Part shown: one piece after another, positions 1 through 8,938 of the stretch
How positions within the stretch are numbered: the stretch's first letter is position 1
How the letters are laid out: every line of letters starts with the position of its first letter
NCBI GenBank assembly: GCA_029268615.1
Contig: JAQWNM010000013.1
Span: 1 to 64,000, forward strand
Length of the DNA stretch: 64,000 bases
Direction of reading: 5' to 3'
DNA from: SAR86 cluster bacterium
GTDB lineage: Bacteria; Pseudomonadota; Gammaproteobacteria; Magnimaribacterales; Magnimaribacteraceae
Translations under genes and position numbers: made by a program
The notes under the pieces: generated by a model
What the model saw: only the letters and a program-made list of their open reading frames with translations
Database searches by the model: none
What the model was told of the DNA's origin: nothing

Positions 1-3000
1 CATCCTCCACATCGGTTATGTTTACAGTAACTTCTTGACTGGCAGTATTGCTTCCATCACTTACATTAACGGTGATGGAGTAACTGGTCTTAGTCTCATA
101 ATCCGGAGATGTATTGAAAGTGATGACTCCAGAAGAATTGACACTCAGTGATCCAGCGTCTGTTCCAGTTAAGCTATAAGACAAAGAATCCCCGTCCGCA
201 TCAGAAGCAGACACCGTAGTGACTGCAGTTTGGTTCTCGGCTGCAGAAACGGAAGACAATAGTCCTGATATAACCGGATTATTGTCATTAATATTATTGA
301 TATAAATGGTAAAGCTTTTATTAACACTATCTGTACCATCGCTAACACTTATGGTTATAAAATAAGATGACTGTGATTCAAAATCAGGAGAAGAATTAAA
401 CGTTACTACTCCAGTAGAATCAATAGAGAATGATGAGCTATCATTGCCTGAAAGTGAATAACTTAGGCTATCTCCATCTGGATCAGAAGCTGAAATAGTG
501 ATCACTGAAGTTTGGTTTTCATCAACAGTTATGCTATCACCCAATCCTGAAATTGTAGGCTCTTGATTAGGAGCCGGTGCTTGATCAAAAGAATCTGGTT
601 CATAGACTGAGGTAAAATCAGAAGCGCTAATAGATGAAGAATCTTCATCAAGCAACAAGAGCAAATATTCCCCTGAAGAAACTGATCTAATTAGGACATC
701 ATCCCCGCTTTGTTCTATTGAAAGGTCAGAAATTTGAATTCCGCTTAATCCTATTATATCTTTTCCATCTTCAAAGCCATTTGCTGTATCAGTTTGTATA
801 ATTCTTGGGTTATCTGGTCTCTGCCTAAAGGTCTCAAATGCTCCTAGACTAATTTCATTAAAATCTGAAGACCCACTTCCAGGTCTTAACACAATCGTAT
901 CTGATCCTGAACCAAGAGCATAAAAATCTTTCCCAGAACCTCCATCTAAGGTAGTTTCTCCCTCCCCACTAGATAAAGTATCATTTCCCCCTCCGCCGTA
1001 AAGTATATCTTCACCATTTCCACCAATTAAGTAATCATCACCTAAATACCCATAAATTTTGTCATTGCCATCTATTCCTTCTAACTTATTGGAGGAAGAA
1101 TTTCCTGTGATTGTATCATTTCCAGAGGTGCCAATTATATCTTCAAAATTAGTTGCTCCTCCAAATGCTGGATGTAAATCTAGACCATCGGATGAAGACA
1201 AAAATCTGAAATCTAAAACATCTCTAACTGGCTCATTAAACCCACCACTATATCCATTAGGCCCTCCATCCACTAAAGAAAGATCTAAAGCGTTTAAGAA
1301 AGGTGTACCGTTTGTACCTGTTATTTTTATTCTTAAAATATCACCCCCGGGACCAAGATTAATTACGTCACCGTTCTTAAATCCTAAATTACTAATTATA
1401 TCGTTGCCTTTACCTAAATCTATATTGACATTCTGACTGTAGATAGAGCGATCTAAATCTTCTCCTCTACCACTTCCAAAAGAAATGGGGGGGGTTTCAC
1501 TACTAATACCTATCGAATCTGAACCATCAAATCCTTTTATTTTCAAAGGATCATCTGGGGATAGGTTGTTAGTTATATGGTCAGTTTCAAGTCTATCTCC
1601 ATTGAATGTGTCTCCTGTAAATGTTCCATATTGAGTGTTTACAAGCCAACCATCCTCATCTAAATCATAGGCCATGTAAAAAACTTTTTCATCGCTATTC
1701 CAATAGACCTTCCCTGCAGAAGTCTCCAATGTGGTATAGGTGTAATCTCCTACCTTAATGTTTTCTATTCCAGAAAAAATTATTGTACCACCGTTAGGAT
1801 CTACTAATTTGTAAGATCCATCTGGATAGTCTTGGAAGAAATTAGCAAAACCACCCAAATTATTAATTCCTCCATAGTTGATTACCAAGGTGTCATTGCC
1901 TTCTCCTCCCGAGATATTTTCTACAAAGCTCCCAGTTTTATTTTCAACAGTAAAAGTGTCGTCACCTGAAGTTCCAACTGATGAATTTTCTACTGGTGCC
2001 GGAGCAGGTGTTTCATCTACATCTGCTATATTGATTGTTAAATTCTGGCTGGTTGTATCACTTCCATCACTTACATTGATAGTAATAGAATAACTGGTCT
2101 TAGTTTCATAATCTGGAGCTAAGTTAAAAGTAAGTACTCCAGATGAATTAATACTTAAAGAGCTAGTATCTAGACCGCTTAGGCTGTAGGTTAAATTATC
2201 TCCATCCGCATCTGAAGCAGAAACCGTTACTATTGAAGTTTGATTTTCATCAACAGTAACACTCGAAGCCAATCCTGAAATTTCAGGAAACATATTTGCT
2301 GGTAAAACAACTGGTGTATTGGTTGTTGCGGTTGCATCGGTTGGGGTATCCGTTGTTGCGGTAGCATCGGTTGGGGTATCCGTTGTTGTGGTTGCATCGG
2401 TTGAGGTATCTGTTGTTGCGGTTGTATCTACAAAAGAGTCTGTACCTGCAAAAAAATCAAAGAAATTAAATACGCCCCCACCTTGCGTAGTTCCAATGAC
2501 TGAACCTCCCTGGTCTGCTGAAGGAAGAATAACTTCAGGAGTAGTAATAACAGAAGATGAACTTGTAGAACTTCCTAAGTCAGTTGAAGGACTGCTAGAA
2601 GATGTTGTATCTGTTGGTGTCGTGGTCGTTGTAGTATCAGATGAACTCGTGGTTGATGTTGTGTCAGCTGGTGTTGGAGCAGTTGTGGTCGCTGGCGGAG
2701 TTGCAGTTGATGTCTCTGTAGTCTCTGTAGTCTCAGCAGTTGTGTCTGCTAGTGTTGGAGTGGTTGTAGTCGGAGTTGTGATCGCCGGCGGAGTTACAGT
2801 TGATGTCTCTGTAGTTGTGTCTGCTGGTGTTGCGAAATTAACAAATCCGTCAAAAAAGGATGAAAGGAAATCAAAACCACCACTCTCGGCTTCAAGACCA
2901 AAGTCCGTAGGTGCAGTGACTGCAGGAGTAGTTACAGCAGGAGAAGTGATTGCCGGCTGAGTTACAGTTGATGTCTCTGTAGTCTCAGCAGTTGTGTCTG

Positions 3001-4267
3001 CTGGTGTTGGGACGGTTGTGATCGCCGGCGGAGTTACAGTTGATGTCTCTGTAGTTGTGTCTGCTGGTGTTAAGAAATCAATAAATCCGCCAAAAAAGGA
3101 TGAGAGGAAATCAGAACCACCATCTTCGGCTTCGAGATCAAAGTCCGTAGGCGCGATGACTGCAGGAGTAGTTACAACAGGAGAAGTGGTCGCTGGTGTC
3201 GTTGTAGTCGGAGTTGTTGTTGGTGTGTCTGTAGCTGTTTCAGTTACCTCAGGTGTTTCTGTTGAAGTAGTAGTTGATGTATCCGGGCTAGTCAAAGACT
3301 CTTCTAATACATTTAACACATTGAAATATCCTTGCATGGTAGTAAAGGCTATGCTGTCAGTATCGACGAAATCAATTCCAGTAATTTCAATTGAGTAGAA
3401 ATAAGTGCCCTCTGTCATGTAACCGGTTAAATCCAAACTGCCTGGGTTAACCAGATCAAAAAAGGCTAAATTGAGGTCTAAATTGTTACTTACGGACAAG
3501 ACTGTAGAGCTGGATGAAAGACTCTGATAAGTTCTTTCAATGACCGTGCCCTCTGCGGTGAAATAATCAATGGTAAGGGTTTGTGTTGGTAGATCCAGAT
3601 CCACCATAGAGCCATCAGAACTCCAGTCTACCGTAGCCGAAGTTTGCAGCAATCTTTCAGAACCACTTTGAGTGGCATCGTTGCCGTCGTATAGTTTTAA
3701 GGCAATCGTTACCGTGCCACTTCCAGCAGACGGGATACTACTTAATGGCAAACTCAGTGTTGGAGATAAGCCATCCGAGAAAGGTGTAAAAAGTTTCTCT
3801 AAGTTATTTAAATCTAGGGCTCCTTCATCTAAATTAGCCGTCAACACTCCATCGCTGGTGGTATAGATCAATTGATAAGTAGTTTGAGGATCAGGGGTAC
3901 TTTCTGGATAGTCTATTAGAGTAAGAGTCTCACCTATTTGAAAGCCATTAAAAGTAGTAGAATCAGTTACAGGACTACTAGAAGTAGACTCAATTCCCCA
4001 AACGTACTTCCACTCACTAACTCCCCCGCAGGTAATCCCATAGACATTCCATTGCAGTTTTGCCACTTCAACTTGTTCACTGCCGTTACCGGATTTACTA
4101 CCGGACCAGTCTTCAAAAGCCGCACAACTCGAAGCCGAAGAAGACCAGGTCAGAGTGATGGTTTCACCGACTGCTGCAGTTTCCTTATTTGAAGAGATAT
4201 CAGCATAAATTCCATCCGTAACTACAAAGAGGAATAAGAGCAAAAACTTATTTGATTTTGAAAACAT
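1..4267 (-). CDS. Large secreted RTX/cadherin-repeat protein (adhesin-like), 3' end beyond window
   Basis: Read on the minus strand from ATG at 4267, the frame stays open to position 1, so about 1,420 residues are present and the C-terminus lies outside the window. An N-terminal signal peptide (Lys-rich start, run of Leu/Phe/Val, cleavage near residue 22) is followed by an Ig-like segment with paired Cys. Next comes a very Thr/Pro-rich linker with tandem repeats (about 2320-3250). A cadherin-like repeat with a VDENQT start and a DADGD calcium motif lies at about 2015-2290, an RTX block of GGxGxDxLx-type nonapeptides (GIDGNDKIYG, GGNGEDILYG, GGGGNDTLSS) at about 905-1123, and two more cadherin-like repeats at 285-562 and 1-284. 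This layout is typical of type I-secreted, calcium-binding surface adhesins of marine bacteria, but no secretion genes are adjacent. Substrate or partner is unknown. Confidence 0.85.
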   Translation of the reverse strand, partial: MFSKSNKFLLLFLFVVTDGIYADISSNKETAAVGETITLTWSSSASSCAAFEDWSGSKSGNGSEQVEVAKLQWNVYGITCGGVSEWKYVWGIESTSSSPVTDSTTFNGFQIGETLTLIDYPESTPDPQTTYQLIYTTSDGVLTANLDEGALDLNNLEKLFTPFSDGLSPTLSLPLSSIPSAGSGTVTIALKLYDGNDATQSGSERLLQTSATVDWSSDGSMVDLDLPTQTLTIDYFTAEGTVIERTYQSLSSSSTVLSVSNNLDLNLAFFDLVNPGSLDLTGYMTEGTYFYSIEITGIDFVDTDSIAFTTMQGYFNVLNVLEESLTSPDTSTTTSTETPEVTETATDTPTTTPTTTTPATTSPVVTTPAVIAPTDFDLEAEDGGSDFLSSFFGGFIDFLTPADTTTETSTVTPPAITTVPTPADTTAETTETSTVTQPAITSPAVTTPAVTAPTDFGLEAESGGFDFLSSFFDGFVNFATPADTTTETSTVTPPAITTPTTTTPTLADTTAETTETTETSTATPPATTTAPTPADTTSTTSSSDTTTTTTPTDTTSSSSPSTDLGSSTSSSSVITTPEVILPSADQGGSVIGTTQGGGVFNFFDFFAGTDSFVDTTATTDTSTDATTTTDTPTDATATTDTPTDATATTNTPVVLPANMFPEISGLASSVTVDENQTSIVTVSASDADGDNLTYSLSGLDTSSLSINSSGVLTFNLAPDYETKTSYSITINVSDGSDTTSQNLTINIADVDETPAPAPVENSSVGTSGDDTFTVENKTGSFVENISGGEGNDTLVINYGGINNLGGFANFFQDYPDGSYKLVDPNGGTIIFSGIENIKVGDYTYTTLETSAGKVYWNSDEKVFYMAYDLDEDGWLVNTQYGTFTGDTFNGDRLETDHITNNLSPDDPLKIKGFDGSDSIGISSETPPISFGSGRGEDLDRSIYSQNVNIDLGKGNDIISNLGFKNGDVINLGPGGDILRIKITGTNGTPFLNALDLSLVDGGPNGYSGGFNEPVRDVLDFRFLSSSDGLDLHPAFGGATNFEDIIGTSGNDTITGNSSSNKLEGIDGNDKIYGYLGDDYLIGGNGEDILYGGGGNDTLSSGEGETTLDGGSGKDFYALGSGSDTIVLRPGSGSSDFNEISLGAFETFRQRPDNPRIIQTDTANGFEDGKDIIGLSGIQISDLSIEQSGDDVLIRSVSSGEYLLLLLDEDSSSISASDFTSVYEPDSFDQAPAPNQEPTISGLGDSITVDENQTSVITISASDPDGDSLSYSLSGNDSSSFSIDSTGVVTFNSSPDFESQSSYFITISVSDGTDSVNKSFTIYINNINDNNPVISGLLSSVSAAENQTAVTTVSASDADGDSLSYSLTGTDAGSLSVNSSGVITFNTSPDYETKTSYSITVNVSDGSNTASQEVTVNITDVED
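2322..2429. repeat. 30-bp tandem repeat inside the adhesin gene
   Basis: Three nearly perfect 30-bp units begin at 2322, 2352 and 2382, with a partial fourth from 2412. On the coding (minus) strand each unit encodes ten residues of the type TDTPTDATAT. The repeats stay in frame, so copy number can change without breaking the gene; they look like an expandable Thr-rich linker. Confidence 0.85.
2781..3188. repeat. 240-bp tandem duplication inside the adhesin gene
   Basis: The stretch 2781-2948 recurs at 3021-3188 with a period of exactly 240 bp (80 codons) and few substitutions. Each copy encodes a Thr/Pro-rich linker plus an unusual aromatic patch (LEAE-GG-DFLSSFF-GF type). A looser third Phe-rich patch lies near 2440-2500. 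The near identity suggests a recent in-frame duplication. Confidence 0.85.
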
Positions 4268-4410
4268 TACTGAACTAAAATTATACCCTTTTTAATTAAT
4301 CATTTAATGTAACTAATTAATTACTTTTTAAGAAGGAATTAATATTTTAAATTAGAATACTTAAAACCCCTGTCCTTTTTTAAAAAACTATTTTATGAAT
4401 CATTCCTTTT

Positions 4411-6069
4411 TTACTTCTGCTTAGGTTGTACATAGCCTGAATCTATAGACTTCATTTCTTTTCTTAATAAGACTAAAGCCAGTAAATTGGGAATAGTTGC
4501 AATTGGACCTATGACGGTAGCTATATCCCAAATAATTTTAGTATCAATAATGGAAGCAAGAAAAAAAGCACTAACATAAATTATCCTATAATAAAGTATC
4601 CAACCTTCGCCGAATAAGTAAGCAGTTGCTCTATCGCCATAATAAGACCAAGCAATTACTGTAGAAAAGGCAAACATAAGTAGACCTATTGCTACAATAT
4701 ACTGACCAAAATTTCCAAATATACTTCTAGAAAATGCTTTACTGGTTAAATCTGCTCCAAGTAGTAATGACTTTCCATCAACATCATAATTCCCAACGTC
4801 CATAATTTTTCCATCGTCTACAAAAATAGATCCTGAAAATACTTCTCCAGTAGAAGAATCAAGGAATGTGACATCTTCAGCAATAGACCTGTTATGAATA
4901 AGGGTAACTTTTGAAGTATTAAGAACACCATTTTTTATTGGAATGTTGCCCGTAAACTCAATATCACTAGAAGCGCCTGTGATAAAATTTTGCAAAGGTT
5001 TTATAGATTGTGGATCTTCTAGATCAAACTGCCCTTCTACAAAGTACATAGAGCTGGCTTCAAATCTATTTTCAAATTTCTCTGTCCAGACACCTGAAGA
5101 TAAAATTACTAATCCGGTGATAGTGCAAATAACAATAGTATCAATAAAGGGTTCTAAGATTGAAACAATACCTTCTTCAATTGGGTTTTCTGTCTTAGAC
5201 GAGGCGTGAGCAATAGGTGCAGATCCTTGTCCTGCTTCATTTGAATAAAGCCCCCTATTCACTCCTCGTGTTAACGCTGCAGCAACACTCGCTCCTAAGA
5301 AACCTCCTACTGCAGCTGTAGGAGTAAAGACATGCACAAAGATATTTTGGAATGAAGGAAGAATGTTATCGTAATTTGAAATAATCACCGCAAAAGCTCC
5401 AACTAAATACCAAAAAGCCATGAAAGGAACTAGTTTAGAAGCAATTAAAGCTATTCGCTTAATCCCCCCAATGATTACTAACCAGAGAAGAATAGTTAAG
5501 ACAATACCTGTCATTATTTTTGGAATCTCAAAAGTATCCTTCATAACTACTGCAATACTGCTTATTTGAGGCATATTGCCAGTGCCTAAACACATCAACA
5601 AAAGACAAATGGAGAAGAGTACTGCCAGCCATTTCATATTAAGGCCATGCTCTATATAGTACATAGGGCCACCAGCTATTGAGTCATCTTGTAATTTAAT
5701 TCGATATTTGTGTGCCAAAGTCACTTCCACAAATTTTGTGGTCATGCCTAAAAAAGCAGTAACCCACATCCAAAAAATTGCAGCCGGCCCACCTAGAAAA
5801 ATAGCGAGGGCGACACCGCCGATGTTTCCTGTTCCAACGGTCCCAGACAAGGCTGTAGTCAGGGCTTGGAATGGAGTAGTTTCTCCAACTGTATCTTCTT
5901 TAATATATTTTCCAGTAAGAATGCTCCAACCATGACGAAAATACTTAATTTGAGGGAAACCTAAATATATAGTAAAGAATATGCCCGTACCTATAAGTAG
6001 AGCAGGAAACCAGTATTGGTCAACTAAATAATATGTAAGGAAATCAAGTACTTGAGATAATGTATTCAT
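4411..6069 (-). CDS. agcS: Amino acid:sodium symporter, AGCS (alanine/glycine carrier) family
   Basis: A 552-residue multi-spanning inner-membrane protein. The family motif GTVGTGNIGG sits at residues 76-85, and GANxGLYSNEAGQGSAPIAHA-type sequence (here RGVNRGLYSNEAGQGS) follows near residue 270. AGCS carriers import alanine or glycine with Na+. The protein is longer than the usual 440-480 residues because of a soluble, Asp/Ser-rich insert at about residues 325-440, just before the conserved SKAFSRSIFGNFG segment. It follows a glutaredoxin gene by 13 bp and is probably cotranscribed with it. Amino-acid specificity cannot be read from the sequence. Confidence 0.9.
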   Translation of the reverse strand: MNTLSQVLDFLTYYLVDQYWFPALLIGTGIFFTIYLGFPQIKYFRHGWSILTGKYIKEDTVGETTPFQALTTALSGTVGTGNIGGVALAIFLGGPAAIFWMWVTAFLGMTTKFVEVTLAHKYRIKLQDDSIAGGPMYYIEHGLNMKWLAVLFSICLLLMCLGTGNMPQISSIAVVMKDTFEIPKIMTGIVLTILLWLVIIGGIKRIALIASKLVPFMAFWYLVGAFAVIISNYDNILPSFQNIFVHVFTPTAAVGGFLGASVAAALTRGVNRGLYSNEAGQGSAPIAHASSKTENPIEEGIVSILEPFIDTIVICTITGLVILSSGVWTEKFENRFEASSMYFVEGQFDLEDPQSIKPLQNFITGASSDIEFTGNIPIKNGVLNTSKVTLIHNRSIAEDVTFLDSSTGEVFSGSIFVDDGKIMDVGNYDVDGKSLLLGADLTSKAFSRSIFGNFGQYIVAIGLLMFAFSTVIAWSYYGDRATAYLFGEGWILYYRIIYVSAFFLASIIDTKIIWDIATVIGPIATIPNLLALVLLRKEMKSIDSGYVQPKQK

Positions 6070-6082
6070 TTAATAATTTAGA

Positions 6083-6304
6083 TTATTTTTTTAAAAGTAT
6101 TTCTAATTCTGTATATCCACCAACATAGTTGCCATGCTGAGTTATTTGTGGAAAAGTTTTAGCATGAGGAAATTTATCCAATAAATCCTCCATTGTGAAA
6201 TCTTCATTCAACATATATTTTTTAAATTCTAAATCCTTAATCTTACATAAATTAACAGCTTTATCGCAAAATACACACTGAGGTTTTGACCAGATTTCTA
6301 TCAT
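6083..6304 (-). CDS. Dithiol glutaredoxin
   Basis: A 73-residue thioredoxin-fold protein. It has a CVFC redox site at residues 10-13, the cis-proline motif TFPQI (Pro52) and the glutathione-binding GGY motif at 62-64. It reduces protein disulfides or glutathione mixed disulfides in the cytoplasm, like GrxC. The gene sits between holB and agcS and has a good ribosome-binding purine run (GGGAGCAGGG) before its ATG. The length is slightly short for the family (about 80-85) but all key residues are present. Confidence 0.9.
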   Translation of the reverse strand: MIEIWSKPQCVFCDKAVNLCKIKDLEFKKYMLNEDFTMEDLLDKFPHAKTFPQITQHGNYVGGYTELEILLKK

Positions 6305-6352
6305 CCCTGCTCCCTAATTCAAAATAATTTCTTAGACTATACTATACAAAAC

Positions 6353-7345
6353 TCATTGAGTTGAGATATTAAGCTTTTGTCCCCAGTCAATCAATAAACT
6401 GCGCAAATGATAATCTGGTTTTAGACTAGTTCCATTTTTAAAAAGATTCCACAGTGAATTAGTGCTGAATAGAAGAGAACAGAGGACTTGATGCGTAACT
6501 TTTTGAGCTAAATATTTACTAATTATTTTAGAGTCTTCCTGAACTTGGATCAAACTACTTCCCGTTTTAAATCTCAGAGCATCCATTAAAAGTCTGCTCA
6601 TCCAATCTAGATGTAAAGTAAGGCTTGTTGGTTCTTTAGACCAGGAGGATGATACCTCTAATAAATTATGTCCTTGTTTAATAAATAACCCTATTTCATT
6701 AATAAATGATTGCCTGTCTTCTAAAATCTGAGAATTATCCTGTTTAATTAAAGTGCTTATATTCTTTCTATTGAGACTTAATATCTTTAATGATTCATCT
6801 CTATTAAGATCTGTCTGATCCAACCAATTTATAATTTGAGCATCAGAAGGATTGGGTATTTGCATTTCTATACACCTGCTTCTTACTGTTAAAGATATTG
6901 ATTTTGAAGAATTACTTGTCAAGATAAAGAAGGTATTCTTTGGAGGTTCTTCCAGAATTTTTAACATAGAATTTGATGCTTCGGAATTCATTAACTCACA
7001 TCTATTAATTAAGAAAACTTTACTTCCACCCATAAATGCCGTTTCAAAAACACTAGACTGAATATCTCTAATTTGGTTTATAGATATAAAGGTTTTATCC
7101 TCTTCTTTAGAAATTAAATATAAATCTGGATGGTTATGACTTATAAACAATTTACAAGACTTGCATTTTTCGCAAGGGAAAAAATTATCTCTATTAGAGC
7201 AAAGAAGAGATTGAGCAAAAAGATTACAAAAATCTATTTTCCCTAAGCCTTCATTGCCTGATATTAAGTATGCGTGACTTAAATTCTTATCCTGGAGAGC
7301 TTTAATAGTATTATCAAACCAAGGAAAGATAGCTGGATTCTTCAT
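6353..7345 (-). CDS. holB: DNA polymerase III subunit delta'
   Basis: A 330-residue AAA+ clamp-loader subunit. A P-loop-like GNEGLGK lies at residues 30-36, with four zinc-binding cysteines at about 49, 58, 61 and 64. A conserved LKILEEPPKNTFFILTS stretch and the SRC motif (VRSRC) follow. The protein opens and loads the beta clamp together with delta and tau/gamma. Its position directly after tmk matches the E. coli order. The C-terminal third is weakly conserved, as usual for delta'. Confidence 0.93.
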   Translation of the reverse strand: MKNPAIFPWFDNTIKALQDKNLSHAYLISGNEGLGKIDFCNLFAQSLLCSNRDNFFPCEKCKSCKLFISHNHPDLYLISKEEDKTFISINQIRDIQSSVFETAFMGGSKVFLINRCELMNSEASNSMLKILEEPPKNTFFILTSNSSKSISLTVRSRCIEMQIPNPSDAQIINWLDQTDLNRDESLKILSLNRKNISTLIKQDNSQILEDRQSFINEIGLFIKQGHNLLEVSSSWSKEPTSLTLHLDWMSRLLMDALRFKTGSSLIQVQEDSKIISKYLAQKVTHQVLCSLLFSTNSLWNLFKNGTSLKPDYHLRSLLIDWGQKLNISTQ

Positions 7346-7349
7346 TTAA

Positions 7350-7961
7350 TTAAACTAATTCAAAGATTAATTTAGAAACTACTTCCTGCACATCAGCTTG
7401 TTCTTTAGAACTATCTATAATACGAATACGATCTTTATTTTCACGAGCTATTCTCTGATAATCTAACCTGATTCTTTGATGAAAATCTTTTGACTCTTGT
7501 TCAAATCTATCCAATCCACCTCTAGATCTTACTCTCTTTAGAGCTTCATCAACTGATAAATCAAATAAAAGAGTTAAATCAGGGGTAGGTAAATCCAACC
7601 TTGAAGTGATGGACATAATTATATCCTGAGATATTCCTCTTCCTCCGCCCTGGTAGCAAATTGTAGAATCTAAATATCTATCAGAAATTACCCATATTCC
7701 TTTATTTAAATTTGGATTTATGACATTTTCTACGTGGTCCACTCTATCTGCTAACATTAATAATAATTCAGTTATAGGTGTGATTTTATTGTCTCTATGT
7801 AATAAAACATCTCTTATGTTTGAGCCATTAGGCCCTCCTCCGGGCTCTCTTGTTGCAATAAAAGGTATGTTATTATTATTAAGAACTTGTTTGATATAAG
7901 TTATTGCAGTAGATTTTCCAGAACCTTCTATCCCCTCTAAAGTAATAAATTTAGCATCCAT
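7350..7961 (-). CDS. tmk: Thymidylate kinase
   Basis: This 203-residue enzyme phosphorylates dTMP to dTDP. The P-loop EGSGKST covers residues 12-18. The TREPGG substrate motif, the SDRYLDST motif near residue 93 and an Arg-containing lid (SRGGLDRFE, near 147) are all visible. The start overlaps the stop of mltG by one base, and holB follows four bases later, consistent with one operon. Confidence 0.96.
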   Translation of the reverse strand: MDAKFITLEGIEGSGKSTAITYIKQVLNNNNIPFIATREPGGGPNGSNIRDVLLHRDNKITPITELLLMLADRVDHVENVINPNLNKGIWVISDRYLDSTICYQGGGRGISQDIIMSITSRLDLPTPDLTLLFDLSVDEALKRVRSRGGLDRFEQESKDFHQRIRLDYQRIARENKDRIRIIDSSKEQADVQEVVSKLIFELV

Positions 7962-8938
7962 TATTGACCCAATTGATATTTTTTTACCGCCTTTAAATGC
8001 TCCTCATAGGACTTTGAGAAGTAATGCGTACCATCGCCTTTAGAAACAAAATATAAATACTCTTCATCGTTTAATATAGACGCGGCTTGAATAGATGATT
8101 GGCTAGGATAAGAAATAGGTCCTGGAGGTAGTCCTTTAATAAAATATGTATTATATGGGTGCTGCATCCTCAAATCTTTTTTGGTAATATTACCATGATA
8201 ATTATTTCCCATAGCATAGATCACCGTGGGATCTGTTTGAAGTTTCATTCCCATTAGTAGTCGTCTTAAAAAAACTCCTGCAATTAGCTCTTTTTCTTCT
8301 CCCTCCTTTTCTACAATAGAGGCAAGTATAAGGAGATCAGATTTAGATTCATAAGGTAACCCCATCGATCTTAATTCCCAATATTTATCTACAATTAAGT
8401 TTTGTCTATCAAATGCTCTTTTTAGAAGATTAGAATAAGTATCTCCATATTTATAAAAGTAAGTTTCAGGAGCAAATACTCCTTCCAAAGAAAAGGGAGC
8501 CAGAAATTCACTAAGAAAAGCTTCTGGATTGCTCCCTAAATCATCAACCAAACCCTTTGAGTTTCTTAACTCTGCGATTAGTTCTTTAAAGGTAGAAGAT
8601 TCTTTAATTCTGATGTCCCTATAATAATTATTGCCCAAAGAAATATCATGCAAAATTCTTAACAAATTCATATCCGGCTTTAAAAGATACTCACCTGTTT
8701 TTATTTCTGTTTCCTTCCCACTAATTCGCATATATATATTTACAAGAAGTGTATGTCTTGTAGCACCAATTTTTTCCAAGTTTGAAGATATAGTTTTAAG
8801 GTTGTCACCAGAATTAATTGTTAAAATTTTATTATTAAGACCTAGCTCTGAATTAAAAGATTTAAGAATATATATCAATACAAAGAGAATTAAAGTTAAA
8901 GAAACTATGGAGAGATAAGTAGTTTTTTTAAATTGCAC
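7961..8938 (-). CDS. mltG: Endolytic murein transglycosylase
   Basis: A 325-residue YceG-family protein with one N-terminal membrane span (about residues 8-26) and a periplasmic catalytic domain. The catalytic Glu lies in ASIVEKEGEE near residue 210, followed by LQTDPTVIYAMG and YNTYFIKGLPPGPISYPS, hallmark segments of the family. It cleaves nascent glycan strands and is thought to terminate their elongation. It lies between fabF and tmk as in E. coli, but pabC, which separates fabF and mltG there, is absent. Confidence 0.95.
   Translation of the reverse strand: MQFKKTTYLSIVSLTLILFVLIYILKSFNSELGLNNKILTINSGDNLKTISSNLEKIGATRHTLLVNIYMRISGKETEIKTGEYLLKPDMNLLRILHDISLGNNYYRDIRIKESSTFKELIAELRNSKGLVDDLGSNPEAFLSEFLAPFSLEGVFAPETYFYKYGDTYSNLLKRAFDRQNLIVDKYWELRSMGLPYESKSDLLILASIVEKEGEEKELIAGVFLRRLLMGMKLQTDPTVIYAMGNNYHGNITKKDLRMQHPYNTYFIKGLPPGPISYPSQSSIQAASILNDEEYLYFVSKGDGTHYFSKSYEEHLKAVKKYQLGQ

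Noticed and set aside
2322-2429. Regular 30-bp repeats resembling a CRISPR array
   Set aside because: The units abut with no spacers and stay in frame within a coding sequence; there are no cas genes nearby.
2319-3398. Long plus-strand frames rich in Val (2319-2960, 2994-3398) in the adhesin gene
   Set aside because: They are the antisense of the Thr-rich repeats on the minus strand, which read as a continuous, motif-bearing adhesin.
4268-4410. Promoter for the adhesin with TATAAT at 4280-4285 on the minus strand
   Set aside because: The box is only about 12 bases before the ATG and has no matching -35; in DNA this AT-rich it is likely chance.
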